Source: Antedon mediterranea (Eukaryota > Echinodermata > Crinoidea > Comatulida > Antedonidae). Taken from it: DNA of 64,000 nt. The notes beneath the pieces were generated by a model. The model was not told the DNA's origin and did not search any database. It saw only the letters and a list, made by a program, of their open reading frames with translations. Positions 1 to 15,300 of the stretch are shown piece after piece. Each line of letters starts with the position of its first letter. Within the stretch, counting starts at the first letter, position 1. Position numbers and translations under genes: made by a program. The stretch lies in NCBI RefSeq assembly GCF_964355755.1, contig NC_092672.1, forward strand, positions 6,510,001 to 6,574,000. The letters run 5' to 3'.

Positions 1-3000
1 TTCCACAAAATCTATAAAGTACAATAAAAAAAACACAGGATTACAATGGCTTATGTACAGCCTTCATTAGACACCAAAATAACCTATGCTGACAGAAAAA
101 GGTTATTAAAAGATACAAATTGTTAAACTAATGGCAAATAACAAGCATATTTTTTTTATTTTTACACAACTGGCCTCTCATTTTTCAAATAAATTGCTTA
201 TTTAATAATCCTATGTATTACTTTATGTCAGAAAAATGAATCATCTTACACAATTTGATTGCGAATTAATACTATTTAAAAAAAATAATATTCAGAGATA
301 GTGTTAAAGTGGCAGATTCATTGATCTATGTATTCTGTCATGATTTATTTTTATTCAAGAAAGTCATACTTACAGTATTATAATTCCTAGCGTAAAGATT
401 ATATCTGGGAAGAGAATACAATTGTTGAAGGTACCGGTACATTTTAAACACCAAAATATTTCAAATGTACAGTATGTCCCTTTTTGTGACAAGTGAGACA
501 ATTTACATTTAAAGTTTTGCTGTATTTGTATATTTAGTATGTTTTGTATTTTTAAGCATTTTTAATAGCGTTAATATTAGAAATTGTTTTCTATAAAAAT
601 GACATTAAAGCTACAATACACACTATATTATGACAATTCTAAAAAAGCCCTCTCTCCTCACTAATACCAATAACTGCTCTGGGGAATTTACTCGTTCCAA
701 TAAATACAGTATACAATACAGTAAAAACATAATAGATGTCTGAAAATTGTAGCGAATGATGTTAGTTACTGTTTTTATCTACTTTCTATTTGTCATAATG
801 AAAGGTAATATAACACAGAGTTTGTACAAATATTTATAAAGAGAGTGCAACAGGATACAGTTGTGACCTTCATGCAATTCAAAGTTCTATGATAAAAAAG
901 CATAATAAAATGCACCATGGCATGATTTGAACCAGTTATTCATACTGCAACCAAACCACTACACCATAAATTACTGTACTTGCATAGTACAGTAATGTAA
1001 CTTGATAAACAGGATAAATCATGCAGTATAAGCCTACTGCCCAGTTTCAGACTGTTTATGCATGTTTGCCGTTTCATATGCATTGCAAAATTTAATCTTT
1101 CGAATAATTTACATAAATGACATCAATGATCTATTAACCTCATTAACAGAAATTGCATTTATTACTTAACAGTTCAATGAATTCATCATCAAAATGATGA
1201 CTTCTGTAATGTATATTTCATTGTAAATTCATATAGAAGTACAATAAATAGTTTGGGGACATAGATTAGAACCTTTTAAGGAACCCACCTGTATTGCTAA
1301 ACAAAAAAAATAAACAAGACTTGAACAAGTTATGAAAAAGAAATGTGAAATCTGTTTTACTTTATCCGAAAATTTGCCAAAATTAAATCAATTTCAACAT
1401 TCTTACTTGTCTATAAATTCTAAAATTTTAAAAGGTTTGCGCAGTTGCACTAAATTGTCCTGTTCAGCAATACCTACTGTACCACCATTTCATTAATAAT
1501 ATTATTAAATATAACTCCAGATTCCATTCAGAATTTTGGACTACAGACCTTTGTGCTATTTTTTCATTTCACACATTGGTTAATAAAGAAAATGAGAGTA
1601 CATTACCATATAGAGTTACTCATAATTACGCTAGTCCATCTGGACCCTGCAATTATACTAATGAATTTATTCTAATAAGTCGAGCAATGAAACTAGATTT
1701 CCAGTGTATTGAAAGTCATTTGTGCTGAATTGGCTCGGTTCAGGTGTAATATATCCAGGGACTAGTTAATAAGGATAGAGCATGATTTTCAAGAAACATT
1801 GGGTAGATTAATACTGTACCGTTTTAAGGGTGAAAAGATCTTGGACCACAGGATGAGGATCACTGCCATGATTTTTAAAGTCTTTAGGCACATGGCCAAG
1901 AATTACCAATAGAAGTTAATCATTGTTCTATCAGATAATCCTATCAGATAATCCTATCAGATAATCCTTAAGATACAGGGGCTATTTTGTGAAACAGTTC
2001 ACTGGGATTTCCCCTAGTCACAGGCAAACTGTGTATACTGGACCTACTGTATGGCGTATTGTCCTTATCCGAGAAGACTCGTTTCACCACCAGAGGAGTG
2101 AGTCAACCTCGAACCACTGCCAATATTGTTGTCTTAGGTACAGTAAATAGCGCTCGCTACATAAACCGCCATTTGACTTGCAGATACAGCAATTTGTTAA
2201 TTAATATGCTGCTTCCATATTATAAATGAAATGATTGTATTTCATTCAATAATCAATGCAAGTTATGAAGTGGCGAACAGTGTACACTATGCCATGAAGA
2301 CATATTTCCAGTTTATTAAAATGCCAAAGACTGGAAGTCATTATGTAATCAGCCTTTTGCTGTAGTGTAATGGTTTCTCATTTAATTTAGGAAATTTGAA
2401 TTTATTGTTATTACTTAAATGATTACCTGTACTATAAATGAAACTGAATATTGAGGCTACCTCAAGGTATTCTTATTAATATTAAACAGTAAAAGGTATG
2501 CATTTGTGACACCATGCGTAGTTTAATTTGCATACAGCACACCTTATAGATACCATATTTAATTATCAATCATCTTCATTAATTTACAATACTCGGATGT
2601 TGCCATGTAAGCACGCATTGAATTAGCATTAATTATTAGGTTTAAAATCATAAGATAATATGCAGTGATAACACAGGATAATCAATTGCTGTCATTGAAC
2701 GTACTGTAAGCTATAATATGACTTAGTGTAAAAATGCTGACTTAATAGTAATACAGTGTACTGTTACCAAAATCCCCAGGGGAAACCTCTATTAAGGGGT
2801 CACTTTGCTGTGAAATAAACAAGACGGACACCCCTTGTATTTGATTGTATAGACAGTTGTCTAAAAGTAACTGTAGTTATTCTGCCAGATAAAGAAGACG
2901 CATTCTATCTATTTTTGCATTCGAAATTAATATCAACATTAATTCGGTTTGTTTATTAAATTTTTTTCTACCAAACAGTAATCGGTTATTATTTGCATTG

Positions 3001-3344
3001 ATTGATTGAGAATTTGCATAATTTCAATACTATAGAAATAAATACATTAAGAAAAGAGGAAATTGGGTATTTAGATAAATACTTGTGCGTTTTTTAAAAT
3101 TGAATTCTAAAATCATCATTTCCTACCTAGAACATTTTGAAATGGATATTTTGATTTTGTTTGTATCATGCATTACTCATTCAATTCCATGGAAGTTTCA
3201 TGTCAAAAACGACGTTGCATACAATTTTATTTTAATGAATTTAATCCGTACAAGAAATTCTCTTAAGGGAAAGTACAGCGAAAACAGGAAACTTGAAACG
3301 AATAGTAGCCAGTCATTTATTACGAGTTTTAACAATTTTCACAG
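1..3344. other. Upstream non-coding region
   Basis: No gene can be supported in this stretch. Open frames are short and AT-rich, and none is bounded by convincing splice sites. It holds a short triplicated tract (aatcctatcagat, about 1936-1968) and one degenerate copy of the 'ggggacacctctattaagg' repeat family near 2765-2850. The missing first exon of the downstream plus-strand gene may lie here or left of the window. A phase-0 donor after an ATG was looked for and not found with confidence. Confidence 0.5.
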
Positions 3345-6300
3345 CCATTTGATGATCAGGAGTCGACCGACAACGTAGAGAAGTTGCATGAAACTGATGA
3401 GAAGGTTACGATTGCCGCTGAAAAGACTGAAGACGATACAAATCAAAAGAAAGACGATACTGACCAAAAGAAAGACGATACTGACCAAAAGAAAGACGAT
3501 ACGGACAAAAAGAAAGAAGATACGTCTGAAGTTAAAAAAGAACAGGAAGAAGTAGAAGACAAAGAAACCATAGAAATGGCACCTGCAGAAGATCCAGCCT
3601 TGCCTAATCTAGGGGTAAGTTAAAATAATTGTTCTCCTAAAGGTTAGTTAATAATAGTACTATGTGACTTTAACAGTACAGTTTATACTATCTACAAGTC
3701 TACAATACAATACAACGTTGGTGAGGTGGCTAAGAAATATATTTTTTTGTGTTAACATGTAATAATATTGATATAAGCTTTTACTTCCAATGTTAATTAC
3801 CTGCCACATCCTACTTTTTGTTTTTTATTACATATTAATATAGTAGCTACAATAGATCAACTTTCGTATATAGAGTAATATAAAATCCTATATTTTGCAC
3901 TGTAATAGTAAAAATTTAGTGGACCCCGGCCGGCTGCCTCCTACTGTCCAATAATCTGCCTTTGGAATAGTAGATTTTACCCAGGATGCAGAAGTTCTAA
4001 GTCTAGCACTACATCCATACAGTCACTATTTTGCAAGTTTACATAGCATTTAAAGCATCCTCCTCCACATATAACACTAATTAGCAACAGATTAGTGGGG
4101 AAAGTGCTATAATTTTCAAATAGGAAATTACAAATAAGAATAGTGCATTAAAACGTGATATTGAATATTTACAGTTTATAGAATTAACATTATTAGTCAA
4201 CAAAATGTAGAACAGGAATATATAATGTATTAGAAAGTTGATTAATTATCTAATTAACCTATTTAATCCTGATAAGATCTGATATAGTGAGGTAAACACT
4301 GTAGAAGGTCAGATTTATATTAAGGAAACCGTTTTTAGTAATTCATTATTACATAATGCGTCAAAAATTTAAAAGTAACCTTCGTGTGAACACATATTCG
4401 TGTCATTGTTATGACGAGGCAGAATTTCATAGCATGATTTGGTTAATTCGTATTTGATTTATTTTGCAGTGAAATTCTTAATTTAACGTGTAATTAAATG
4501 TGTATTGTACATTACCTACCATAGATTTGATGTTTTTTTCAATTGGAGGAATTTATAACCCATTTGACATTTTTTTTGTGTGTGTGTGTATATTGGTACT
4601 GTATGTATGTCCTGGAAACAGTATAATTTTATAGTGTTTAATTAATCCATTACAGTATCATCCTGGCCACTTTTCCGGGTTTCCTTAACAGTGGTTACGA
4701 TAGTGTAGTTTGCCCAATGGCAGGGACCAAAATTGATCTGAACACCAGGGTAACATCCGACTCTTTCAGAATGATGTACTGGGTTTGCTAAAATACACAA
4801 GTCAATTGTGTACTGTACATGAGACTATTATCTGAGAATACAGTACTTATTCTACTATCAGAAATATGGCTGATAGTGATACTGATATTATATACATTAT
4901 AATGGTACTACTTTTCCTAACTATCTTATTTATTTCTTTTTATACAAAAAGGATGTTCAATTACTTCAATCTGAATTATTATTGGAACGAGTGAATTTAC
5001 GTAAACGCAGTAGTGGAGCTGTTGGTCGACGACCACCAACCAAGAGAGCATCATGGACAGATGGCCAAGGGAGACCAGTATCATGGATGTTTGCAGACTC
5101 TGCAGGTAATACTTTATTCCATGCAGACATACCTGTTCTGTGAAAGAATATGGCCATTATTAAAAATAGTATTCAACCACAAGTCAGATTAAACCATTTT
5201 AGTTTTCTATAAGTAAACCAGTAGAACATTTATTAAGGAGACACCTTTGAGACCCAACAACCAAACAGTGTGCCCTGAGTGTCCTCTGAATATAGCCGCT
5301 ATACCTACTTGTTTATTTTTCATGGGATTGTCCTCTTAGTAGAGGTGTCCGCTAAAGGAGGGATTCTACTGTAATAATCAAGTTTATAATTTCTAATCAA
5401 CAGAACCAAAGCTTGTTGACCTAGAACTTCCATCAGATGATGAAGATGAAAAAGATGTGGAAGAGAGGAAGAAAGAGGAAGTGCAGACACCGTCAAAGCC
5501 TAGGATTCCTATTGGTGGTGTGCCAAGCCCCATGATGTTACCTGGCCTAGCCGATGCAGTCAAGTTTAGAGTTAGTCTTAATTTTCACTTTATAAACCAT
5601 ATTTATTTTCTCGCCAATTACTTATTAACTGAAGCTTAGGGAGTGGGGTAGAAATATTTAAATTAAATTTGAGAAAAGCAGACCAGGTCAGGATTGAACC
5701 CAGGAACTTGGGATTTAAAGGCAATCAATTAACCACTAAGCTGTGTGTGCAAATTGCATGATAAGTTTTCCTAATTTCATCCTTTCAATAACAAATCAAC
5801 CTTTCTTCCCAGAAAAAAACACCAGCCAGACATTCCAGAGAAATTGGAAATACACGATCTAGTGAAAATACGGAAGTGAAATCACCACCATGGGCCAAAA
5901 ACATTCTTAAATCTCCTCCTATTGATGGTGGATTAAAAGTTACTGGACTTTCGCCTTCCTGGGCTTCAGGCAGTGCCTTAAAACATCCCAAACCAGCCAA
6001 AGATCTACCAGAAAAGAGGCCTAAACCAGTTGTCCGTCCCAGGCCTAAACCACGACCGAAATCCATTGCTGTTATGTCAGACCTTCAGGGCCAACCAATG
6101 ATGCTTTCACAAGAACTGCTACAAAAAGTTGAAAGGCAGTCATTGAAACATAAACATCCTGAGGTCAAGAAAGATACTGAAACGGAAAATAAATTAGTGA
6201 ACACTCAAGAAAAAGAAGAGAAGGTGACGGTAAATGGAATCGAAAATTCAATCGAAAACCAAGAAAAAGATAAAAATGACTCTGTAAATGAATCAACAGA

Positions 6301-9300
6301 AAATAAACTGGCTGATAATAAAAACAATAAACCAACAGTTAATATTTTAATAAAGACTCCATCGGTCGAGGACAACTCTCAAAGTCCATCTCCTGTACTG
6401 GAGAAGAAATTGAACTCTGACATCATCAATGCACAGAAGAAGAGAGAGGATAAAGAGAAAGAAGAGATTTCGAAAACACCTCAATGGATGGACCAAAAGA
6501 AGAAGTTACCACCTATTCCAAAGTATGTTTTATGTTAAAGATTGATATACATGTATGTTATATTTATGTACATTTGTGGATATCATACTAGTAGTGAATT
6601 TCTTTTAAATGTACTGAGTTTTCATTTTACCATGTTCTTTACTGAAACCTATGTCTACACTATCAATCTTTATGTTTGTTATAAATGTGATGTGCCCATA
6701 TTGTATATGGACATGATGATGTCATATCACTGCCATATTTGGGCATATTCACTACCATATTTGGGTACATCACACATTTTTGTCAAACTAGTTTGATAGT
6801 ATAGACAGAGCTTTAAAAGATTTATTACCATCATATTTTAGGAATTATTATGCTATACTGCCATATGATACAATTGCAAGTTTACTAATAGCCAACATGC
6901 TGTAGTGAAAAATATAGAAATATTCAGTGTATAACATTTAAATCAACGTAAATAGACTTTATAGTGAAACTGATTTGTTAAATGAGTACATTCATGCCTG
7001 TAAGCGATTAGTTTCAGTCATTCTGTCAGTCACAACCTACATATCTTCACCTTGTGCAATCAATAGCAAGAAATCATTGACAGTCTACGGAATTCATTTA
7101 CATTTAGGCGACGCGTTAACGACAATAATCTCATTAGCATAATCAAGACTTATGTATGCAACATTCTGACTCATGGTTGAAAGATAGTATTTTGTAGCAT
7201 TGTATAAACGTGTAACAATGGAACCCCACCTTTGGGACATCCCTATATAGGAGACATCCCTATATAGGGGACGTTCCTATTCAGGGAACACCTCTGTTAA
7301 GGAGACATTCTCCTGACAAACGAGGAAGGAGAATGCATGATTTAATACTACGGCCACCCTCTATTTAAGAGACGTTCCTATTCAGGGAACACCTCTGTTA
7401 AGGGACATTCTCCTGACAAACGAGCAAGAAGAATACATGATTTAATACTACGGCCACCCCCTATTTAAGAGACGTTCCTATTCAGGGAACACCTCTGTTA
7501 AGGGGACATTCTCCTGACAAACGAGCAAGAAGAATACATGATTTAATACTACGGCCACCCCCTATTAATAGGGGACACCTCTAAGGGGACATTCTCTTGA
7601 TAAACAAGCAAAGGGGTACAGCCAACTCCTATTCAGGGGATACCCCTATTACGGAAATATTTGTTCAGTAGGGGGTTATACTGAATACAATATAATTCCT
7701 ATTACTTTTTAAATTGCTATAAAAAAAATTAAAATTATAGTGCTATACAGTAGCCCTATCAACAGTTTATTTATTTTCTTGAATATTCAATTTATGTTAA
7801 AGTTATTGATTATTGAAACTTTTCATGAATAAATGAATGCATGAATTAAATGAATCTTATCCCCAAAATGTGCAAATTTTTCATGCGTAAAGCTCATATT
7901 TTTTATCCTTGAATACAATAGCGCCACTGGATTAGATTAGAGAGGATCATTGCATATCCTCATTAAATCCTCATCAAATCCTTATCAATTTTAGTAGATT
8001 AGCATGCAAGGTATTTTTCTTTGTATTTACCTTTTGTGCGATGACTTCTTATAGTATAATTCATTTTTGTATTAGATGTAAACCAAAGCCAGCTGTCAAG
8101 CCAGCAAAACCAGATAGATCAACGGTTTCATCACAACCACAGTGGAAACAGGATTTAATGAGGAAAAAAAAAGAGGATGAAGCACAAGGTATGATGAATG
8201 AATGAATGAATGAAATATATATAAAGGAAAAATATTTGAATGAAGAATACCTACATGTTTTTTTATTTGTTTTTCGAGAGAAACTTTTATATGTCACCCA
8301 TGACCTGGATAAACTGACAATTGCCCTCTCGTTAACAAGAGGATACAATTTTAAAAAGAAGAATTCCATTGAGCACCCCTATAAAATTGGAATTAACCAA
8401 ATTAATTCTATTTAAAGGCAAAAAGAAGCCAGTAGTCGTTCCACAACGAAAAACAAACACAAATGTTATCACGACACTTCCGGACTGGCAGCAAGACCTC
8501 GCAGAGAAAGTACAGAAGAAAAAGAAACATGAGAAACCAACGGAAAAAGGAGATGAAGAAAAAAACGAAAAGGAGAAGATACCAGAATGGAAACGGCAAG
8601 CTGCAGAAAGGGCCCAGAGAAGGAAAAAGTTAGAGAATGCTAACCCACCATCCAATGTAAGTTTAAGCATCTCTGCTAAATTCATATCATAGCATTGCAG
8701 AATGACAAAAAGCCAGCTAAATATTTTTGCATTCATTTTTTTTGTGCGATTGCTGTTGCTTAAATTTTTATTTGAATTGACAGATTTGCCATTATTGTGT
8801 GATATCTTAGCATGAACTAGAAATGTGATTAAAGTATATTTTTGTGCAAAATAGTATTTTATTATATTTTTTACATATTCTTGATTTTTTTTTTGTCATA
8901 GATGTCACAGATTGCAAATAAAGATTAACAAAAATGTTTTTTAAAACCTGTTTTTAGTATTCATTTTCCATAGTACATAATTATTTATGTTAATTCTTTT
9001 ATCATGATGTAATTCAAATTCAATAATCTAGCTACTTTCAAATGTCAGTAGTTTCAAAATTTTGCTTTTATCCAAATTATTCTAAATTATTATGTATTGT
9101 CCCCCTGAAAAAAGAATTAAAAAAAATTTTTTTTGTTGAATATTCCATTTTTAGGTAACATAATAGTTATCAACTTTGACCAAAAATTGGATTGAAAAAA
9201 AATGTATTTACCTGAAAAAAAATCTAATTTAAAGCAAAAAATGGTCAAATTGGCTGCCAGCCAATGGATTTTTGGTTGAATTTAACTATTTATTTTGTGT

Positions 9301-12300
9301 GAAAAGTGAAAACATTTTTTTGTTCGTTTTTTTTTCTATGAAAGTGATTAACTTTATCAAAACTACAAAATAACATATTCAAAGTCTGATTTAATTAATC
9401 TTCATTTTTCATGTATTTGGGGGACAATACATCTTTGAACGTTATCAGACCGTTAATAATATACCACTAAACACAGTAAGACATAATTTGTTAAAACTGT
9501 CACTGTCATAGTCGATTGAAATAGTAAAGTTCATGTAACGATACACCACTACGACGTTTATATTTTTGTAATTATTAATTAATACAAACGTTGAGAAGCA
9601 ACTATCAGTAATAAAGTACCCACACTCACAGTAAGAAATTTGCGATTCAAATGGCGATCAAAAATATACCTAAAGTTTATACCCCAAGGGCCCATAAATT
9701 TACCTACTTGTGTTATACCAAATAGTTATACTGGGAGATTGAGAGATTGGCATGTTCCATTTATCTGCTAAGCAATACGTTTGTGTAAAATATTAAATCT
9801 ATCAAAATATTTTTTTTTTTTAGATAAAAGTTTGAAGAGAGCAAAGTTTGTACAGTTGTCTGTACATATTTTTATTATTTTTTTTTTACACCTATTTCTG
9901 TAATTTGTTATTTTGATTTTTTAGAATAAGATCATCCCTCTCTCCCGCCCCCCAGTCCCAAAAATAACAAGCAGAACAGTAAGCACACATTTCAATACAC
10001 ATTGTATCTCATTCAACGCCTACACCATGTTGTCCTATTTATCTTGAACTCGTTAGTGTTTATACATTAAATGTCTAGGTATTTATATTTCCTCAAGTCC
10101 CAAGTGTTTTAAAAGACGTGAGACTATTGAATGTCAGGCTTCTTATTTTATATTTGTCTTCTGTTGTAAACCAACATTATTTTTTTTCTCTCAAATTTCT
10201 TTTACTTGTCAAATGATACATCAGATTTAATGTTATTACTTAATATTTTTCATCACCTTTGCCAGTTTATTTCTGTTAATGCATATACTGTAACAAACAT
10301 TTTTGTTTTTTTTAATAGGAAAATGTAAAATTACTAAAAGTACAGTTAATTATTATTATTATTCATTGGTATTTATTCATAAAACAAAACACAAAAGATT
10401 AAAACATGGCAGCAAACTTGCTGAATTGCGTTTCAATTTCCAAAATATGTATAAAATTGGTTAAAGTTACTTTAAAAATGACAGCAAAAGATAATAAAAA
10501 AACAAATAGAACATCAACAAACATGTATGATGAAACGGTAAAACTACATTAAAAGGCAACAAATTACAAGTTTTTCATTCATTTAAAAGTCTAATCAAAT
10601 AAGGACTGCAAAAAAGGCGTTTGGAATCACATTGAGTTTCAATAAACGTGTGGGTATGCCTAGTATTATAAGGAGAAGGGTTGTATTAATGTAGAGTAAA
10701 TAAGGGTTTTATTTGACTACAGTATTATATACTCCCCTGTGGTTGTTATTCAATAAGTACCACAACACACAATACAACATAGGAATCCATCAAGGAAATA
10801 TATACCATTTTAATCGGTTTTGTTTTGAGGTAGGCCTATAGCTTTTGTGGCCTACCTCCTACTAGAACAGGAATCGAACCCCAATCCTGAAAACTGCAGT
10901 ATTATTAGTGTTATACATATTATTTTAATAATTATTTTATTTTATGTTAATCCATTACAGTAAAGAACAGCTGGTATACTTTATTTATATATTTTTTTTC
11001 AAAGTCATTATTTTATGTTTTTCCATACAATATCACATGTTATTATTTTTAATTATCTTTTAATTTTGCCTTCAAAATTATTATTTTCTTTTATTTTTAA
11101 CAACCCATGCATTGTCGTTCTCAGAGGCCCTCACATGTTGATGAATTACCCCATCCAGATGAAACGCCCAATTGGAAAATACAAATGGAAGATACAAAGA
11201 CAGATACTCCTATAGACAAGGAGATAATAGTAATAAAAACAGACGATAATCGGTCAGATTCTGACAATGTAGTCGAGGTAGTCTTTTAAAACCAAACAAA
11301 ATTTTGTTTACTTCTAACGATACTCATTTCATTTTCTTTGTAGTTTGTAGTCTTATATTCAAATATGTAAATTGTAATGAAAAGAGAAACCAATGCAGCG
11401 ATAATAACATACATGCCAACACTCCCGCCGGAGACTCCCATATTTTAGACTCGTCTCCGGTCTAACCTTGTGCTCCCGGATTTTCATATTTCCTCCCGAA
11501 TTATAAAGATAACTGAATTAGTGATGTAAATATGTTGTTTTTAATTTTATGCATTAAAATATGACAAAAAGGCAAATTTACAATATTTAAGCCATTGTAC
11601 GACCATCTGCAGTCATCATTTTTTTTTATCTGAATGGAAAGGGGATTTTCCTCACATAGCCACCATGTGATCGCCTTTGACGTCTCTCGATAATATATAG
11701 AGGGTGCTGTTGACCTAAAAAAACATCACCAACTTCAGATGTTGGCATGTATGTAATAATGCAATAAATAACGATTAGAAAAAAAATGTTAGTTTCACAT
11801 CCCCTCCCTGGTCAAATATTGTAACCATTTTTTGTCCCAAACAGAAAAAAAAATATAACAATAATCATTCAGTTTCCATCAAAATTTCATATAATCACGG
11901 CTTATAAACAGATACTAGATTCTCATGTTAGTATCACTAAAAGCGACCTTATATAAGTCAAACTTTTATCGTTCAAGGAACAAATAAATATATTTTATTT
12001 TTTAAACCCCGAATCCCACATTTGAAAATATCAAATCAAATACTGGATGTGAAACTAACAATTTATTATAAGATGTTCTCATTTTAAACTATATATATTA
12101 TACTGTATACTTTAATTATATTATTCTTTCATATGGTAATGGTTATATACATGCACATAAACATTTGGAAACATTTTCATTAAAAAAACAATTGCTAGCA
12201 ATTGTTGCTTTTCTTAAAAATGTTTCCTGAGAAACTGTATTTGACCAGGTATACTGCCATGCTTTAATACATAATTTAGGCCCAATTTAAGATACCATGT

Positions 12301-15300
12301 TTGATCTTGAGCATAGTGTACCTTTCTGGCGGCCCAGCTGTGTGTAGTCTTGCACAAACTTGTGAAGGATTCTAACTTTCCCAAAAATATCATGGCCCTG
12401 TACTAGGTCAAATACTGTACAAATTCCTACAATAGGTATAATTGGCCATTATAGTTGCCATATTCTTACATACATAATAATAATTTACATATTATATGAA
12501 AACAAATATTATTGTTATAATAATTATCAACTATATTAACCATAATTTGTAATTTTCAAACATACTTCATATATGTCATAGCCTTCATAGTATACTTCAT
12601 ATTCCTATTCATATGCCTAACCTTCATAAATGTATATATTCTCCATACAATTAATATATTTCATAATATGTCTATCCTTAATATGACTGATATAAGATAA
12701 GCCTAACTCTATAACCAGCTGTTTATGCATGAGCTTTGCAATTTCGTTGTCCGTATTAACTTTTTTTTTTCATTTTAATCTTTGCATGACTTTTGTATAT
12801 ACAACATGCTAATTTCGTGAACTCTCTTAAAACCAGATTTCATTTAAAGGCCTAAATTTAAATATTAATAAATTAATAAAATGCTTTCTAATGACCAGAC
12901 CTTTATGACAATGTCTGAACCCTCCTGTTATTGGCAAATTTTTCTGTTAGTTGGGTTTCGAAATAAATAAAATAAATAATTCTAATTTATGTAATTTTCT
13001 TTTATATTATATTTTATTATTATAATTTAATTTCTTTCATTTGTCATTTTATTTGTTGCATGACATTTTGCATGAATATTAATTTCTTTTTATTTTATTA
13101 ATACATATTAATGCAATGTTATATTTATAGATATACTGCCTAATACAGTAATACATTTGTCATTAATACTAATAATAAATCATACTCATTTTGTATACAT
13201 TATATTTCCTACATTGAATGTTCATACAGACTTTAATATAGTTTCATTTTCAATAATAGATGTTTTTTTAATGGTGGGTCTTGGTGATATATGAAAGGTA
13301 GTGACCTAAAGAAAATATTTAGTCAGTATAACCAAATTGAAATGGAACTCAGCAACTGCCAACTCCATTCTTCCAGATCTGAACACCATAAAATTGAAAG
13401 CTGTCCCAAAACAACAGTTTTCCTAAGATCCCAAAATCCATTCAAAAAAGTGGTCTAAATCTATGTCTACACTATCAAATAGTTTGACAAAAAAGTGTGA
13501 TGTGTCCAAATATGGTAGTGATATTCCTAAATATGGTAGCGATATGACATCATTATGTCCATATATGGGCACATCAAATCAACATTGTTGTCACATAAAG
13601 TTTGATAGTGTAGATGAGGCCTAAAAGACTACAATAATATCATGTCCATGTTCTTGAAGACACTTGTAATACAGTGGGACACACATATTTATGAGAAACT
13701 CCTATTAAGAGGACACTTCCCTATGAAATGAACAAGGGCAGATATATTTTAAAGCCTTGTCTATATACACTATCAAACTTTATGTGTCAAAAATGCCCAT
13801 ATATGGACATGATGATGTCATAGTTTGATTTTGTAGACAAGGCTTAACATTACAGCCAATCCCTAATAAGGGAACCCTTTCCTGTGAAACGAATTGAATT
13901 GAATTGAATCCTATGTTTTAACACTATAGTATAAAAGCCAACACCAATTTAGGGGACATTTTGTTGGGTGCCGAAGGTGTCCCTTTCATATGGTTTGTTT
14001 GCTGTTGACTGGAAAGGTATTTATGGAGTTTTGAGAGATCTAATACTCTTACAAACGTGTGACTTTATTTAATTTTATATTTCTGTTTCTTGTAGAATAA
14101 TAAAGAGCAGTCTGGAAATATTCCACAGTGGAAGAAGGAATTAATGGAGCGTAAACAAAGGTCTCGTAGTTTAGGTGATGTGGAACAAACGAATAAAAAA
14201 TTACATATAGCAGGTAACAATATCATTTTATTGTTTCTTTTTTCAACTTGAGTATTAGATAAATAACGACAAACATATGATTTGATATAAAACAAGAAAT
14301 GTCAAAGTTTATTCACGCACCTTAGAATTAAGTTTAAAAACAGAAAGTGTCAACAATTTTATTTTTCTTGTAGATTGTTAATACAACAAGGTAAAATTGT
14401 TTTTTTAAATTTAAGAGTTAAGTTTTACTTTTATTGTGAAAAATGTGATAAGATATGTTTGTTTTGTAAAAGCAGTGTTATTTATTTACGTTTTATTATC
14501 ACATCTGTTTTACATGGTTCCTCTTCATTTGTCACTTTCTCTTTGTAAACGGACTTTAATATGAAATACCATTGTATCTATTTTGGGTTTTGTATAAAAA
14601 CTGAAAATACAGAAATTATACTTTAGTTTACATCAACTTGTCTCATAACATAGTGTTGTTTATATGATGAGGGAGCGCAAAGTGGAAAACATAAACAAAT
14701 TGATTGTAAATTGATGATGCTTGATCAAATTCAGCAGATGTAAACATTATAATATGAAAGTTATGTGCAAGTCTTAACAAAATATAAACTGTATGTTTTG
14801 TGTATAATCCCATGTTCGAGTATAATCCCACTTCTAATTTAATCTAAATTCTGACACAAGACTTAAGCTCTGTCTACACTATCAATCTTGATGTGACAAA
14901 AAAATGTGATGTGCTCTGCATATATGGATATGATGACATCATATCACTACCATATTTGGGCATATCATCACCATATTTGGGCACATCACACTTTTTGTGT
15001 CAAACTAGTTTGATAGTGTTAAACAGAGTATGGTTATCTTCTGATACTATAATACTCTACGGGGTATATATATAAAGAAGCTGTAGCCATGGAGAAATCA
15101 GATTATAATTCCTCTTTGGTATAATGATTTGATTACACTATCTTTGTCCATCCAACCATCCAGGAAAATCTCTATACTGCTGCAATGCTTGGACAAAACT
15201 CACAACACTGATTTTTTTTGTTTACAATACAAAAGTGGCTTCTTTTGTTTTAAATTTGTACTATAATCTTATCTATGAAATATTTCATGTGAATTTAACT

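Noticed and set aside
3085-3378. 97-residue frame before the CPI-motif gene as its first exon
   Set aside because: It is in a different frame from exon 3345-3614, shows no composition bias like the gene and has no donor that would join it in phase.
6542-6796. 84-residue frame after exon 5813-6522
   Set aside because: It translates a MITE copy; similar peptides ([15 protein letters not shown]) appear wherever the MITE occurs.
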